From Deltaproteobacteria bacterium (GTDB lineage Bacteria > Desulfobacterota > Desulfobacteria > Desulfobacterales > SURF-15), in the NCBI GenBank assembly GCA_024644775.1, contig JAHEHB010000026.1, positions 1-23,304 of the forward strand: a stretch of 23,304 nt of DNA. The letters are read 5' to 3'. The translations under genes and the position numbers were made by a program. Below are positions 1 to 7,026 of the stretch, in pieces. Positions within the stretch are counted from its first letter, which is position 1; each line of letters starts with the position of its first letter. Under the pieces are notes generated by a model. That model worked only from the letters and a program-made list of their open reading frames with translations. It was not told the DNA's origin and did no database searches.

Positions 1-639
1 GATGTCGTAGGTTTCACCGATGGTTTGGTCATGTTTAAGACAGCCGATCAGATAGGCGATGACATTGCGGATGGCAATCGGCTGATTTAACGACCGAACC
101 CAACGGGGCGTGGTCATGATCGGCAGACGTTCAACCAGGTAACGCAGAATTTCAAAAGAGGCACTGCCCGATCCCAAGATCATGGGCGCACGCAGATCGG
201 TTGTGGGAACTGCACCGGATTGCAGAATGTCCGCCACCTCGATGCGAGATTGCAGATGTTTGCTCAAGGCTCCCTGCTTGGCCTCCGCCAACCCGCCCAG
301 ATATATCATTCTTTCCAGTCCCGCCGAAGTGGCGGCTTGCACCATGTTACGGGCGGCCCTTCGATCCGCCTCAACAAACTTTTCTTTTTGCGCAATCATG
401 GAATGGACCAAATAATATGCGGCCCAGCATCCGAAGGCTGCTTTTTCAAGGGATTTAAGGTCAAGAACATCCCCCTGGATCAATTCTAGCTGATCGTGAC
501 GAGCCCAGGGGCGGCAGGCCACTTTTGCCAGGGTACGACCCATGGCCCTTACCCGATACCCCTTCTCAAGCAGGGCCGGAATAAGCCGCCCGCCGACGTA
601 GCCGGTGGCACCGGTTACGAGTATGGGATCCAAACGCAT
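1..639 (-). CDS. SDR-family NAD(P)-binding protein (atypical/extended SDR, DUF2867-type), 3' end outside the window
   Basis: The first 213 codons are visible; the gene runs off the left edge. The protein starts MRLDPILVTGATGYVGG, with the Rossmann dinucleotide motif GATGYVGG at residues 10-17 and a basic residue run after beta-2 (VRAMGR) that suggests NADP(H). LIQGDVLD and the AYYLVHSM stretch match NmrA/NDUFA9-like SDRs that often carry a C-terminal DUF2867 domain, which would lie outside the window. The YxxxK pair of classical SDRs is not obvious, as usual for this atypical group. Known relatives are predicted sugar-nucleotide epimerases or quinone-type reductases, but the substrate is unknown. 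It lies downstream of the DUF523/DUF1722 gene on the same strand, separated by a repeat-bearing spacer, so cotranscription is uncertain. Family assignment is confident; function is not. Confidence 0.85.
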   Translation of the reverse strand, partial: MRLDPILVTGATGYVGGRLIPALLEKGYRVRAMGRTLAKVACRPWARHDQLELIQGDVLDLKSLEKAAFGCWAAYYLVHSMIAQKEKFVEADRRAARNMVQAATSAGLERMIYLGGLAEAKQGALSKHLQSRIEVADILQSGAVPTTDLRAPMILGSGSASFEILRYLVERLPIMTTPRWVRSLNQPIAIRNVIAYLIGCLKHDQTIGETYDI

Positions 640-679
640 TCGTGAAAACTTTCTCCTTCCCTAAAGAAGACAGAGAATA

Positions 680-812
680 AAAAATACCAAATTACAAACA
701 CCAAAATACAAATAAATCTCAATTTCCAATACCCAATGTCCAAAATATATTGAATTTTGGTCATTGTTATTTGTTTGGATTTTGCTATTTGGGATTTGTT
801 ATTTCGTTTTTT
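680..812. repeat. AT-rich imperfect inverted repeat in the spacer
   Basis: The 206-bp spacer between the SDR gene and the DUF523 gene has no credible ORF. It is filled by a low-complexity inverted repeat: the left arm (about 680-746) is made of CAAAATAC/CAATTTCC-like units, and the right arm (about 754-812) reads as their approximate reverse complement (ATTTGTTTGG, ATTTGGGATTTGTTATTT). The centre is CCAAAAT (740-746), a 7-nt loop, then ATTTTGG (754-760). The arms match imperfectly, with small indels. Elements of this look recur in intergenic regions of environmental Desulfobacterota genomes as far as I recall, but I cannot check copy number here. It could form a large weak hairpin at the 3' end of the upstream transcript. 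Confidence 0.55.
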
Positions 813-845
813 TAATTATTCCTCACTACACCACACCAACCAAAA

Positions 846-1796
846 TCATACGTGTGTTCTCAATTTCAACTCCATCGGATGCGGGTTGAGGTACGTCTGT
901 ATCTTGAGGTACGGTTGATCATATTTGCGCACATAATGATTAATCAGGGTCATCGGAACGATCAGAGGTGCAAACCCCTGTCGATACTGTTCGAACACCT
1001 CCAGCAACTCCCGCTTTTCATCGGCGGTCAGCTGTTTCTTGAAATATCCCATCAAATGCTGCAGGACATTGTTGTTTTTTTTAGCAGTTGTTTTTAACGT
1101 CAATGCCTCCAACAGAAAGCGCTCATACGGGTCGTAAAGTTCTTTTAGGGGCATTTTCTTACCGTCTGCCACCAGCTTACCCATCAGCCTGGAATGCTTC
1201 TGACTGTGTGATAGAATCAAAAGCTTGTGTCGTGAATGAAAATTCACTAAATTTCCCAGGTTTGGCGATTTGCCAACGGTATCCCGCCAACGTTTCAGCG
1301 TAAAAATACGCTCGATAAAATTTTCTCGAATTCCCGGATCGTGGAGTCGCCCGTCATCTTCAACCGGTATGAGCGGAAAATGATCCATATACGCCCGGGC
1401 GAACATGCCCACGCCTTTCTTTTCCGGCATTCCCTTTTCGTTGTACACTTTTACCCGTATCATGCCGCTGCTGGGAGAATCACTTTTGAAAATAAAGCCA
1501 CACAGATCTTCTTTTTCGAGTTCTTTTGCGCGCTTTTTGGCCCAGTGGGTCATTTGATCGGTGTGATCCGTTTTACTCTTGAAAGTAATCAGACGGGGGT
1601 TTTCAGGATCGCCGACCAGACGAAACGATTCCCTGGGAACTCCAAAACCGGCTTCCACTTCGGGACACACGGGAACATATTCAACAAACTGACCCAACGT
1701 ATTGGTCAAGTATCGATCGTGCTTATGACCGGCATTCCAACGCACTTCATTGCCAAGCAGGCAGCTGCTGATACCGATCCTTAATTTTCCTTCCAT
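846..1796 (-). CDS. DUF523 and DUF1722 (YbgA-like) domain protein
   Basis: 316 residues from the ATG at 1796. The ORF extends 8 codons further upstream, but only the 1796 start has a good ribosome site (GAGGGG about 9 nt before). The N-terminal half is DUF523, starting with the hallmark RIGISSCLLGNEVRWNAG and followed by CPEVEAGFGVPRE and the Cys/Ser region SDSPSSGM. The C-terminal half (from about residue 195) is DUF1722, the YbgA domain, with HSRHKLLILSHSQKH and later a YFKKQL helix. The biochemical role is not established. In Escherichia coli ybgA is adjacent to the photolyase gene, and such genes belong to light/oxidative-stress regulons in several bacteria. Here a photolyase lies about 12 kb away, not adjacent. 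It follows the PEP-synthase-like gene by 57 bp and may be its last operon partner. Confidence 0.9.
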   Translation of the reverse strand: MEGKLRIGISSCLLGNEVRWNAGHKHDRYLTNTLGQFVEYVPVCPEVEAGFGVPRESFRLVGDPENPRLITFKSKTDHTDQMTHWAKKRAKELEKEDLCGFIFKSDSPSSGMIRVKVYNEKGMPEKKGVGMFARAYMDHFPLIPVEDDGRLHDPGIRENFIERIFTLKRWRDTVGKSPNLGNLVNFHSRHKLLILSHSQKHSRLMGKLVADGKKMPLKELYDPYERFLLEALTLKTTAKKNNNVLQHLMGYFKKQLTADEKRELLEVFEQYRQGFAPLIVPMTLINHYVRKYDQPYLKIQTYLNPHPMELKLRTHV

Positions 1797-1853
1797 TCTG
1801 AAACTCCCCTCGATATTCATTCTGTGTGTCGGATTCAGTTTCTTAAAGCCTCA

Positions 1854-4079
1854 TCATTTATCTCCATCCCTTCCTGACCGACTGAGGCCGGTGCCACCCA
1901 GCGTGACAATCCCCAGATATCCATCCACGGTGATTTTGTCTCCGGTTTCAATCAGGGCAGTGGCGTCCGGAATACCGGTTACACACGGCAACCCGTATTC
2001 TCGGGCGATGATGGCCCCGTGGATCAGCATGCCGCCCCTGCGTTCCACCACGGCTGAAGCCAGCGGCACCACAAACGTCATGTTGGGATCCACCGCATCA
2101 CAGATCAGAACGTCTCCGTGCTTGAAATCCGACAGATCGGTATGTTGCCGAATCACCCGTGCTCTGCCGCTCGCAATACCCGGCCCCCCCGGCTGGCCGA
2201 TCAACTGCCTGGGTTTGATATCAAATCTCGCCCCGTCCTTCTTACGGTAGGGGGTGGGGGTTTCTGCCCTGTGATCCAGATCGGCTAACACCGCTTTTAG
2301 TTCGCCGGCCGCCAAAGCGTCAGATTCCCTTAATTCCGCGTTTTCAATTCGCAGTCGGGCTTCTCGAATCGCTGCCAATAGTTGGGCTTCGATTCGACCC
2401 AGGTAAATGTTGTCATCATCTCTTAATCGGTAACTGGTGCGGGCCAAATCGAGTAACTCAACGGCCTCGGTTCGTTGATCCCCCGTAAAGCAGGATAAAA
2501 AATTTTCTTTTAGGATTTCCACTTTCCCGGGCTTCCGGCGGCCGCTCGGAATCGGAGGATGATTGGCCATTTCAAGTAAAATTTTGATTAATGGTTCCGA
2601 ATCCTGAGTACACTGACTCCCGCCGGTAACGCCGCAGGAAAGGTCACCAAATTTCAGAACAAAGGTGTCAATTTGAGTCAAAAAATCGGGGTCGGCCTCG
2701 GTATAAAAGCCTTTCTGAAGTTGCTCGGCCAATCGTTGATTGCTGCGAATCTGCTCGGCCAGATCCTCCAGCATACGGTTGCGCTCCAGACTGGCCATTT
2801 CCGTTTGCGTCAGCAGGTCGACAAATTCATAGGGATCTTCGGGCTTGACGGCATCATTATATATCTGGCCAAACAATCGCACACCATGGGCAAACGGAAT
2901 AAACTCATCCCAATAGGTACTGACCCATTTGTTATTGATTTCCCAGCGACATTTGATTTCTTCCGCCAGGGATCGATGGGATAACTGGGTCAAATCGACA
3001 ACCGCCAGTTCTTCCGCAGCAGCGATCATGCCTGGAATCAGCTCCTGCTCGATTTTTTTCTGCAGCGATTTCAGATTCTCGAAACTGCGGTGCAAACTCA
3101 AATACCAGCCGCGGTTGTCTTCGGATTTACCGGTGGAAAGGGTGGTGATGGGTCGTGACTGCAGAACTACCAACGACCGGTCCTTGAATGTCCATTCAAC
3201 GTCCTGGGGTGCGCCGAAGAAATCCTCCGCCCGGCGCGCCAAGCCAAATACTTCCTGGTTTTCGTCTGCGTTCAGCGGCGGCTTCTGAGACATTTTTTCG
3301 GGCAACGGGCTCAACTGAACCCCCTGTTCAATCGGAACCATCCAATAGCGCCGAGTCGCCGGTGTGTGTGAAATTATCCGATGGGTCTTTCTATCCAGTA
3401 TCCAGCGATCCGGCTCAACCGTGCCGTCGACAAGCCCCTGATTTAACCCGTAAACGGATTCGATCACGCCCTGGGAGGCATCATTCGGATTCTGAGTAAA
3501 CACCACCCCGGACCGATCGCCGGGTACAATCGCCTGGATCACCACGGCCATTGTACTTTTTTCAACACTCAAACCGATTTCCTGGCGGTACAGTAACGCC
3601 GCGTCCGACCAAAGGGAGGACCAGACTTTGCGGATATGTTCCAGGATCGCATCGATTCCGCTGATGTTAATATAGGATTCGTGCAGCCCGGCAAAAGAAG
3701 CTTTGGCAGTGTCTTCCTCCGGGGCGGATGACCGCACAGCCACCGGTCTATCTTTGAAACGGGGTTGAATAACAGTCTTCAAGTGTTTTACAATGGTATC
3801 CGGGATCTGCTTTTTTAGAAACATGTTGCGGACCCGGGTCGCGCAATCCCAGATTTCCTCCCACCGCATCTCCTTAAAATCTTTGCGATGCAGTTCAAGC
3901 TGGATTCGTTCCCGCAGTCCCGTGTGATTGACATATTCCTGATACGCTTCGCTGGAGATGCATACGGTCTCCGGAATCTGAAAGCCGTTCCTGGCCAACA
4001 ACGCTAAAGCAAATCCTTTTCCGCCGACCCGAGGTTGATCTTCAGGCCGGACATCTTCTGCAGGTATAATCCATTTCAT
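1854..4079 (-). CDS. PEP-synthase-like / rifampin-phosphotransferase-like protein (ATP-binding plus swivelling His domains)
   Basis: 741 residues from ATG 4079. The frame is open to 4160, but the 4079 ATG overlaps the TGA of the upstream gene as ATGA and starts right at the family sequence. The N-terminal PPDK/PEP-synthase ATP-binding domain (about 1-330) shows VGGKGFALALL, VRSSAPEEDTAKASFAG, GDRSGVVFTQNP and DVEWTF..VLQSRPIT. A divergent middle region (about 340-620) has no motif I recognise. The C-terminal PEP-utiliser mobile domain has RGGMLIHGAIIAREYGLPCV, where His687 is the expected phospho-carrier. The PEP/pyruvate TIM barrel of true PpsA is absent. This ATP-domain/middle/His-domain order is that of rifampin phosphotransferase and related kinases that phosphorylate small acceptors using ATP beta-phosphate. 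The acceptor cannot be told from sequence; the middle region would bind it. Confidence 0.85.
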   Translation of the reverse strand: MKWIIPAEDVRPEDQPRVGGKGFALALLARNGFQIPETVCISSEAYQEYVNHTGLRERIQLELHRKDFKEMRWEEIWDCATRVRNMFLKKQIPDTIVKHLKTVIQPRFKDRPVAVRSSAPEEDTAKASFAGLHESYINISGIDAILEHIRKVWSSLWSDAALLYRQEIGLSVEKSTMAVVIQAIVPGDRSGVVFTQNPNDASQGVIESVYGLNQGLVDGTVEPDRWILDRKTHRIISHTPATRRYWMVPIEQGVQLSPLPEKMSQKPPLNADENQEVFGLARRAEDFFGAPQDVEWTFKDRSLVVLQSRPITTLSTGKSEDNRGWYLSLHRSFENLKSLQKKIEQELIPGMIAAAEELAVVDLTQLSHRSLAEEIKCRWEINNKWVSTYWDEFIPFAHGVRLFGQIYNDAVKPEDPYEFVDLLTQTEMASLERNRMLEDLAEQIRSNQRLAEQLQKGFYTEADPDFLTQIDTFVLKFGDLSCGVTGGSQCTQDSEPLIKILLEMANHPPIPSGRRKPGKVEILKENFLSCFTGDQRTEAVELLDLARTSYRLRDDDNIYLGRIEAQLLAAIREARLRIENAELRESDALAAGELKAVLADLDHRAETPTPYRKKDGARFDIKPRQLIGQPGGPGIASGRARVIRQHTDLSDFKHGDVLICDAVDPNMTFVVPLASAVVERRGGMLIHGAIIAREYGLPCVTGIPDATALIETGDKITVDGYLGIVTLGGTGLSRSGRDGDK

Positions 4080-4528
4080 TGGTTTAGGTGCAATTCCATG
4101 ACGTTTTGAAAGTTTTGAACCATAAAGTAAGATTTTGCCGTCACTCTGACCAAAGCGCAAGACGGTGAACGAACAAAATCTTCAAGGTGAGGATGTTTTA
4201 TCAGATACCGTTCCAGGATCGGTTGCCGTTCAGACCCCACGACTTCGGTTGCATCGCCAACGACCGTAACGGAAACGGCCCGATGGAAATCGACGACCTG
4301 ATTGGTACTGTTGTTGACGAGAATGGCCACCCTTGGGTCAACTTTCAGATTGTCAAACTTGCGGGTCGCTTTGGGGGTTACAAAGAAAAGATGCTTCAAA
4401 TCCTCGGTGGCATAAATTGCAACCAGGCTGGCATAGGGCTGTCCCGAACGATGGGTCGAAAGGACGCAGAGATTCTGCGATTCAAACAATCCCCTGATTT
4501 TTTGGTGTATGGCTTGAGTTTTATCCAT
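4076..4528 (-). CDS. pyridoxamine 5'-phosphate oxidase (PNPOx)-like flavin-binding protein
   Basis: 150 residues. A small split-barrel protein: QNLCVLSTHRSGQPYASLVAIY, then LFFVTPKATRKFDNLKVDPRVAILVNN, then AVSVTVVGDATEV. This is the standard PNPOx-like beta-barrel order, in which FMN, F420 or haem binds at the dimer interface. The THRSGQPYAS strand and the TRKFDNL helix are the usual cofactor-contact segments. True PdxH is longer and has its own PLP-site motifs, which are absent, so a role in vitamin B6 synthesis is unlikely. The stop overlaps the start of the PEP-synthase-like gene by 4 bases (ATGA), which implies translational coupling and perhaps a common substrate or complex. Start ATG at 4528 with a weak upstream AGGGG. 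Confidence 0.85.
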   Translation of the reverse strand: MDKTQAIHQKIRGLFESQNLCVLSTHRSGQPYASLVAIYATEDLKHLFFVTPKATRKFDNLKVDPRVAILVNNSTNQVVDFHRAVSVTVVGDATEVVGSERQPILERYLIKHPHLEDFVRSPSCALVRVTAKSYFMVQNFQNVMELHLNQ

Positions 4529-5045
4529 TAAAACCGCTTACCCCTCGTCATATCGGAGACGGATTGCCGCGCCCTGGGCTTACGTTCCCTGCCCCATGAG
4601 CGTCAATTTCCGATCCACGTTAAAGAATACCGGATATTTTGCTTTCTCCTTTTTATCAGAGAACTGCCTGCGGCACAAGGACTTAAGTAAATCGGTATCC
4701 TTTTGCGCTCTCGCCCCCCTCTTGGTTAAAAACCGACGCGATCTGCTCATCGGTCAGATTTTTTGTCAGGGATCCGACCTTGTTTTGATTTCGCACGGGT
4801 ATCGTATTTGGTCTGCTCGTTTAATTTGAATTTTTTATCACAAAGAATCGAGCAGCCCTCATTCGACCCGTAACAAAAAAGGGGGATGACGTTTACGGTA
4901 GGCTCCAAAAACCCGGTGGACTGGGCAGGGAGGATCATCCCTCCTGAACTCTGAACACTGAACCCCTGAACACTCGCATCATTTGAGGCGTCGAAAAAAT
5001 GATCAACATTGATACAAAGTTTAAGGAAATTTCAACTATGTTTGG
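4529..5045. other. intergenic stretch with no confidently called gene
   Basis: 517 bp between livF and the PNPOx-like gene, both on the minus strand. No known domain is readable in any frame. It contains a short C-T-G-A-A-C tandem-like stretch at 4944-4974 (CTGAACTCTGAACACTGAAC and onward), of a type common in intergenic DNA of environmental Desulfobacterota. It also holds a pair of short minus-strand reading frames (4747-4938 and 4580-4750) joined by an ATGA overlap. Any promoter for the PNPOx/PEP-synthase-like operon must lie here, but I see no convincing -35/-10 pair near the start. Confidence 0.5.
4580..4750 (-). CDS. possible small basic hypothetical protein (56 aa), weakly supported
   Basis: An ORF of 56 codons starting MSRSRRFLTKRGARAQKDTD and ending DRKLTLMGQGT. 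The first 17 residues are very basic. The ATG overlaps the TGA of a 63-codon frame (4747-4938) as ATGA, the arrangement of translationally coupled genes, but the upstream frame has no recognisable domain and its ATG sits too close to its GGAGGG. No own ribosome site is visible. I do not recognise either sequence. It could equally be a decayed 3' end of a gene, or chance. Reported because nothing else explains this interval. Confidence 0.25.
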   Translation of the reverse strand: MSRSRRFLTKRGARAQKDTDLLKSLCRRQFSDKKEKAKYPVFFNVDRKLTLMGQGT

Positions 5046-5768
5046 TTAGACCGCTATATTCCCAAATATGATTTTTTTAATGATCGGGTTCTGTTCGAAT
5101 TCAGTCTTAGATCCCTCCAGGGTGACGGCTCCGTTTTCCAACAAATAACATCTTGAGGCCATCTCGGTGGCATGGAAGACATCCTGTTCAACCAGAAGAA
5201 TGGCGATACCTTCCTGCTTGATCCTTCCCAGCGCTTCAAAAACAGAATCTACGATGACCGGAGCGAGTCCCAAGGAAGGCTCGTCGAGCATGAGCAGGGC
5301 CGGATTCTGGCTCATAGCGCGGGCCAGGGCCAACATCTGCTGCTCTCCCCCGGAAAGACTCCCGGCGATCTGATGTTGACGCTCCTTGAGCCTTGGAAAC
5401 AGCTCATAGGCCATCTCGATGCTTTCCCGGCTCCTTTGTCTAGCTCGGGGGCTCCAGGTGCCGATTCGAAGGTTTTCCAAAACGGCCAGCGTAGCGAAGA
5501 TGCCCCGGCCCTGCGGGACATGGGCCATCCCCATACCCGGCAGCTCGTGCGCATGGCCCCCGGAGATATCCTGGCCCGAAAAATTGATATTACCCGACTT
5601 GGCGGGCAACAGGCCTGAGATTGCCCGAAGCACGGTCGTTTTGCCGGCTCCATTGGCGCCAAGTACACTGACCATCTCACCGGGCATAACCTCAATCGTT
5701 ACCTGACGAAGTACATCCAACGTTCCGTAGGCGACAACGATATCATTGACTTCTAGCAGCGGCTGCAT
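5046..5768 (-). CDS. livF: branched-chain amino acid-type ABC transporter ATP-binding protein LivF
   Basis: 240 residues, the normal LivF length. Walker A is GANGAGKT (about residues 37-44), the Q-loop region is AHVPQGRGIF, the signature is LSGGEQQ, Walker B is LLMLDEPSLGLAP and the H-loop region follows LLVEQD. The PQGRGIF..L.V.ENL pattern and the DEPSLGLAP stretch are typical of LivF rather than LivG. The ATG at 5768 has a strong GAGGGGAGG 6 nt upstream and overlaps the livG remnant by 26 bp, as in normal liv operons. The permeases LivH/LivM and the binding protein are absent from the window and the partner LivG is truncated. The intact ATPase is therefore probably an orphan unless other subunits are encoded elsewhere. 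The substrate class (branched-chain amino acids, urea or amides) cannot be fixed. Confidence 0.92.
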   Translation of the reverse strand: MQPLLEVNDIVVAYGTLDVLRQVTIEVMPGEMVSVLGANGAGKTTVLRAISGLLPAKSGNINFSGQDISGGHAHELPGMGMAHVPQGRGIFATLAVLENLRIGTWSPRARQRSRESIEMAYELFPRLKERQHQIAGSLSGGEQQMLALARAMSQNPALLMLDEPSLGLAPVIVDSVFEALGRIKQEGIAILLVEQDVFHATEMASRCYLLENGAVTLEGSKTEFEQNPIIKKIIFGNIAV

Positions 5769-6330
5769 TGGCGCCTCCCCTCTTGCCCAAATATGCTTCG
5801 ATCACATTGGTATCGCGGACGACCTCGTCCGGGCTTCCCTCACAAATCCCTTTACCGTAATTCAATACGACGATCTTGTCTGAAACATTCATCACCGCTC
5901 TCATAACGTGCTCGATGATTAACATGGATAGGCCTTCATCGCGCAGTTGGCGAAGCATTTCCGGGGTGTTGTCTATCTCTACCGGCGTTAGTCCGGCCAT
6001 GACTTCGTCTAACAGCAGCAGGGACGGACGCGTTGCCAGAGCCCGGGCCAGTTCCAGTCGCTTGCGATCCTGGGCGGTCAGATTCTTGGCCAGGCTGTGT
6101 GACTCCCGGCTTAATCCGACCCGACTCAGAATAGATTCCGCCTCGTCCAACGCCTTGTCGCGATCCGGGTTGTGGAGCATGGCAGCGATCATGACATTTC
6201 CCCGGGTGGTCATATTCAGCAGAGGCTTTTCCACTTGAAACGTTCGGGCAATTCCGTGGGCAACCACCTCGTCGGTGCGAAGACCGAAGAGGTTCCTTCC
6301 ATTGAAAATAATATCCCCGTTAATCAATGG
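5743..6330 (-). pseudogene. livG: 5'-truncated livG-type ABC ATPase, Walker A missing
   Basis: Homology to LivG begins abruptly near 6318-6330 at the GDIIFNGRNLFGLRTDEV strand and continues to the natural C-terminus. The Q-loop (GIARTFQ), a degenerate signature (NLTAQDRKRLELARALA), Walker B (LLLLDEVMAGL) and the H-loop (MLIIEH) are present. The first 50 or so residues, with the GxNGAGKT phosphate-binding loop, are missing. The open frame runs on to 6459, but that part is unrelated sequence and overlaps the mazE start on the other strand. Walker A would be expected near 6390-6400, which now holds the mazEF promoter. Without Walker A an ABC ATPase cannot bind ATP normally. I infer loss of the 5' end by a deletion or insertion event involving the toxin-antitoxin module. 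The LTAQDRK signature may be a subfamily trait rather than decay. Confidence 0.8.
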
Positions 6331-6358
6331 AAAACATGAAATCGACAAATCTCTATGC

Positions 6359-6387
6359 TTGACTTTTGGGATCATTGTAATTACAAT
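6359..6387 (+). promoter_or_regulatory. sigma70-type promoter of mazEF
   Basis: TTGACT (6359-6364), a 17-bp spacer, and TACAAT (6382-6387): five of six consensus bases in each box at the ideal spacing. The boxes lie 32 bp upstream of the mazE ATG, with an AGGAG ribosome site at 6407-6411. Confidence 0.75.
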
Positions 6388-6388
6388 G
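6373..6388. promoter_or_regulatory. 16-bp perfect palindrome, probable MazE/MazEF operator
   Basis: CATTGTAATTACAATG is a perfect palindrome covering the whole -10 box of the mazEF promoter. Toxin-antitoxin operons are usually autoregulated by the antitoxin bound to such a site; MazE proteins have an AbrB-type dimeric DNA-binding domain. Binding here would block RNA polymerase. The link to MazE is inferred from position and family knowledge. Confidence 0.7.
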
Positions 6389-6418
6389 TGAATACTATAT
6401 AAATCGAGGAGATAGACA

Positions 6419-6673
6419 ATGAGAGCACGTGTCGTGAAAATTGGAAATTCACAAGGCATACGTATTCCGAAACCGCTCCTTGAGCAAACGGGGATTAGGG
6501 ACGATGTTGAGCTTGAAGTGGAGAAAAATCAAATCCTCATTCGTCCGGTGTCAAATCCCCGGGAAGGTTGGGATAATGCGTTCAAAACCATGGCTGAAAA
6601 AAGCGATGATAGGCTCATCAATGGCGATGAAGATATATCTCATTCGTGGGATGAGGAAGAATGGCAATGGTAG
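6419..6673 (+). CDS. mazE: MazE-like antitoxin (AbrB/SpoVT domain)
   Basis: 84 residues. The N-terminal swapped-hairpin AbrB domain is clear: VVKIGNSQGIRIPKPLLEQ, then DDVELEVEKNQILIRP. The acidic, Trp-rich C-terminal tail (DEDISHSWDEEEWQW) is the unstructured segment that in this family wraps the toxin and blocks its RNA site. AGGAG lies 7 nt before the ATG. Its 3' end overlaps mazF. Expected role: neutralise MazF and repress the operon through the palindrome at 6373-6388. The module is on the opposite strand to its neighbours and more AT-rich, which suggests horizontal acquisition. Confidence 0.93.
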   Translation: MRARVVKIGNSQGIRIPKPLLEQTGIRDDVELEVEKNQILIRPVSNPREGWDNAFKTMAEKSDDRLINGDEDISHSWDEEEWQW

Positions 6674-6990
6674 CCAATCGGTTCGACGTTTTTTTGACAA
6701 ACCTGAATCCTACAGTTGGTTCTGAAATCCAAAAAACCAGACCCTGCCTGATTATTTCACCAGATGAAATGAACCGACATATCCACACCGTTATCGTCGC
6801 ACCAATGACTACTGCCGGAAAAGGATATCCTACCAGAATTTCTTGTACATTTAAAAAGAAAAAAGGCGAAATCGTTCTAGATCAGATACGAACAATAGAT
6901 AAATCGCGACTGGTTAAAAGACTGGGTACAATAGATCCAAATACCCAATTAGAGGTTATTTCAGTATTGCAGAGACTTTTTTCATTCTGA
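6661..6990 (+). CDS. mazF: MazF-like endoribonuclease toxin
   Basis: 109 residues from ATG 6661, or 107 from ATG 6667. The second start has better spacing (9 nt) from AGGA at 6654-6657, and both overlap the end of mazE. The MazF/PemK SH3-like barrel is recognisable: FDVFLTNLNPTVGSEIQKTR, PCLIISPDEMN, VIVAPMTT, then GEIVLDQIRTIDKSRLVKRLG. The GSEIQKTRP loop with its Arg and the following PMTT segment contribute to the RNA-cleavage site in this family. It cleaves single-stranded mRNA at short motifs, stalling growth when MazE is degraded; the specific motif cannot be predicted. The protein looks full length and intact. Confidence 0.93.
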   Translation: MAMVANRFDVFLTNLNPTVGSEIQKTRPCLIISPDEMNRHIHTVIVAPMTTAGKGYPTRISCTFKKKKGEIVLDQIRTIDKSRLVKRLGTIDPNTQLEVISVLQRLFSF

Positions 6991-7026
6991 ATGGGGACTC
7001 GGAAAGCCCCCGAAGGGATGAATAGT

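Noticed and set aside
4080..4160. Longer start for the PEP-synthase-like protein
   Set aside because: The extra 27 residues come from the overlapping PNPOx-like gene in another frame. The ATGA at 4076-4079 and the family start at MKWIIPAED favour 4079.
5172..5618. Long plus-strand open frame opposite livF
   Set aside because: Antisense to a clearly coding ABC ATPase with all its motifs; the product resembles nothing. Similar frames opposite the PEP-synthase-like, OYE and DUF523 genes were dropped for the same reason.
6331..6459. Open extension of the livG frame to an ATG at 6459
   Set aside because: The added 43 residues have no ABC-ATPase similarity, lack Walker A, and overlap the mazE start and promoter on the other strand. 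It is chance open frame beyond the break.
6992..7014. GC-rich GGGGACTCGGAAAGCCCC stretch as a mazF terminator
   Set aside because: The stem would be only 4 bp with a long loop and no U-run follows.
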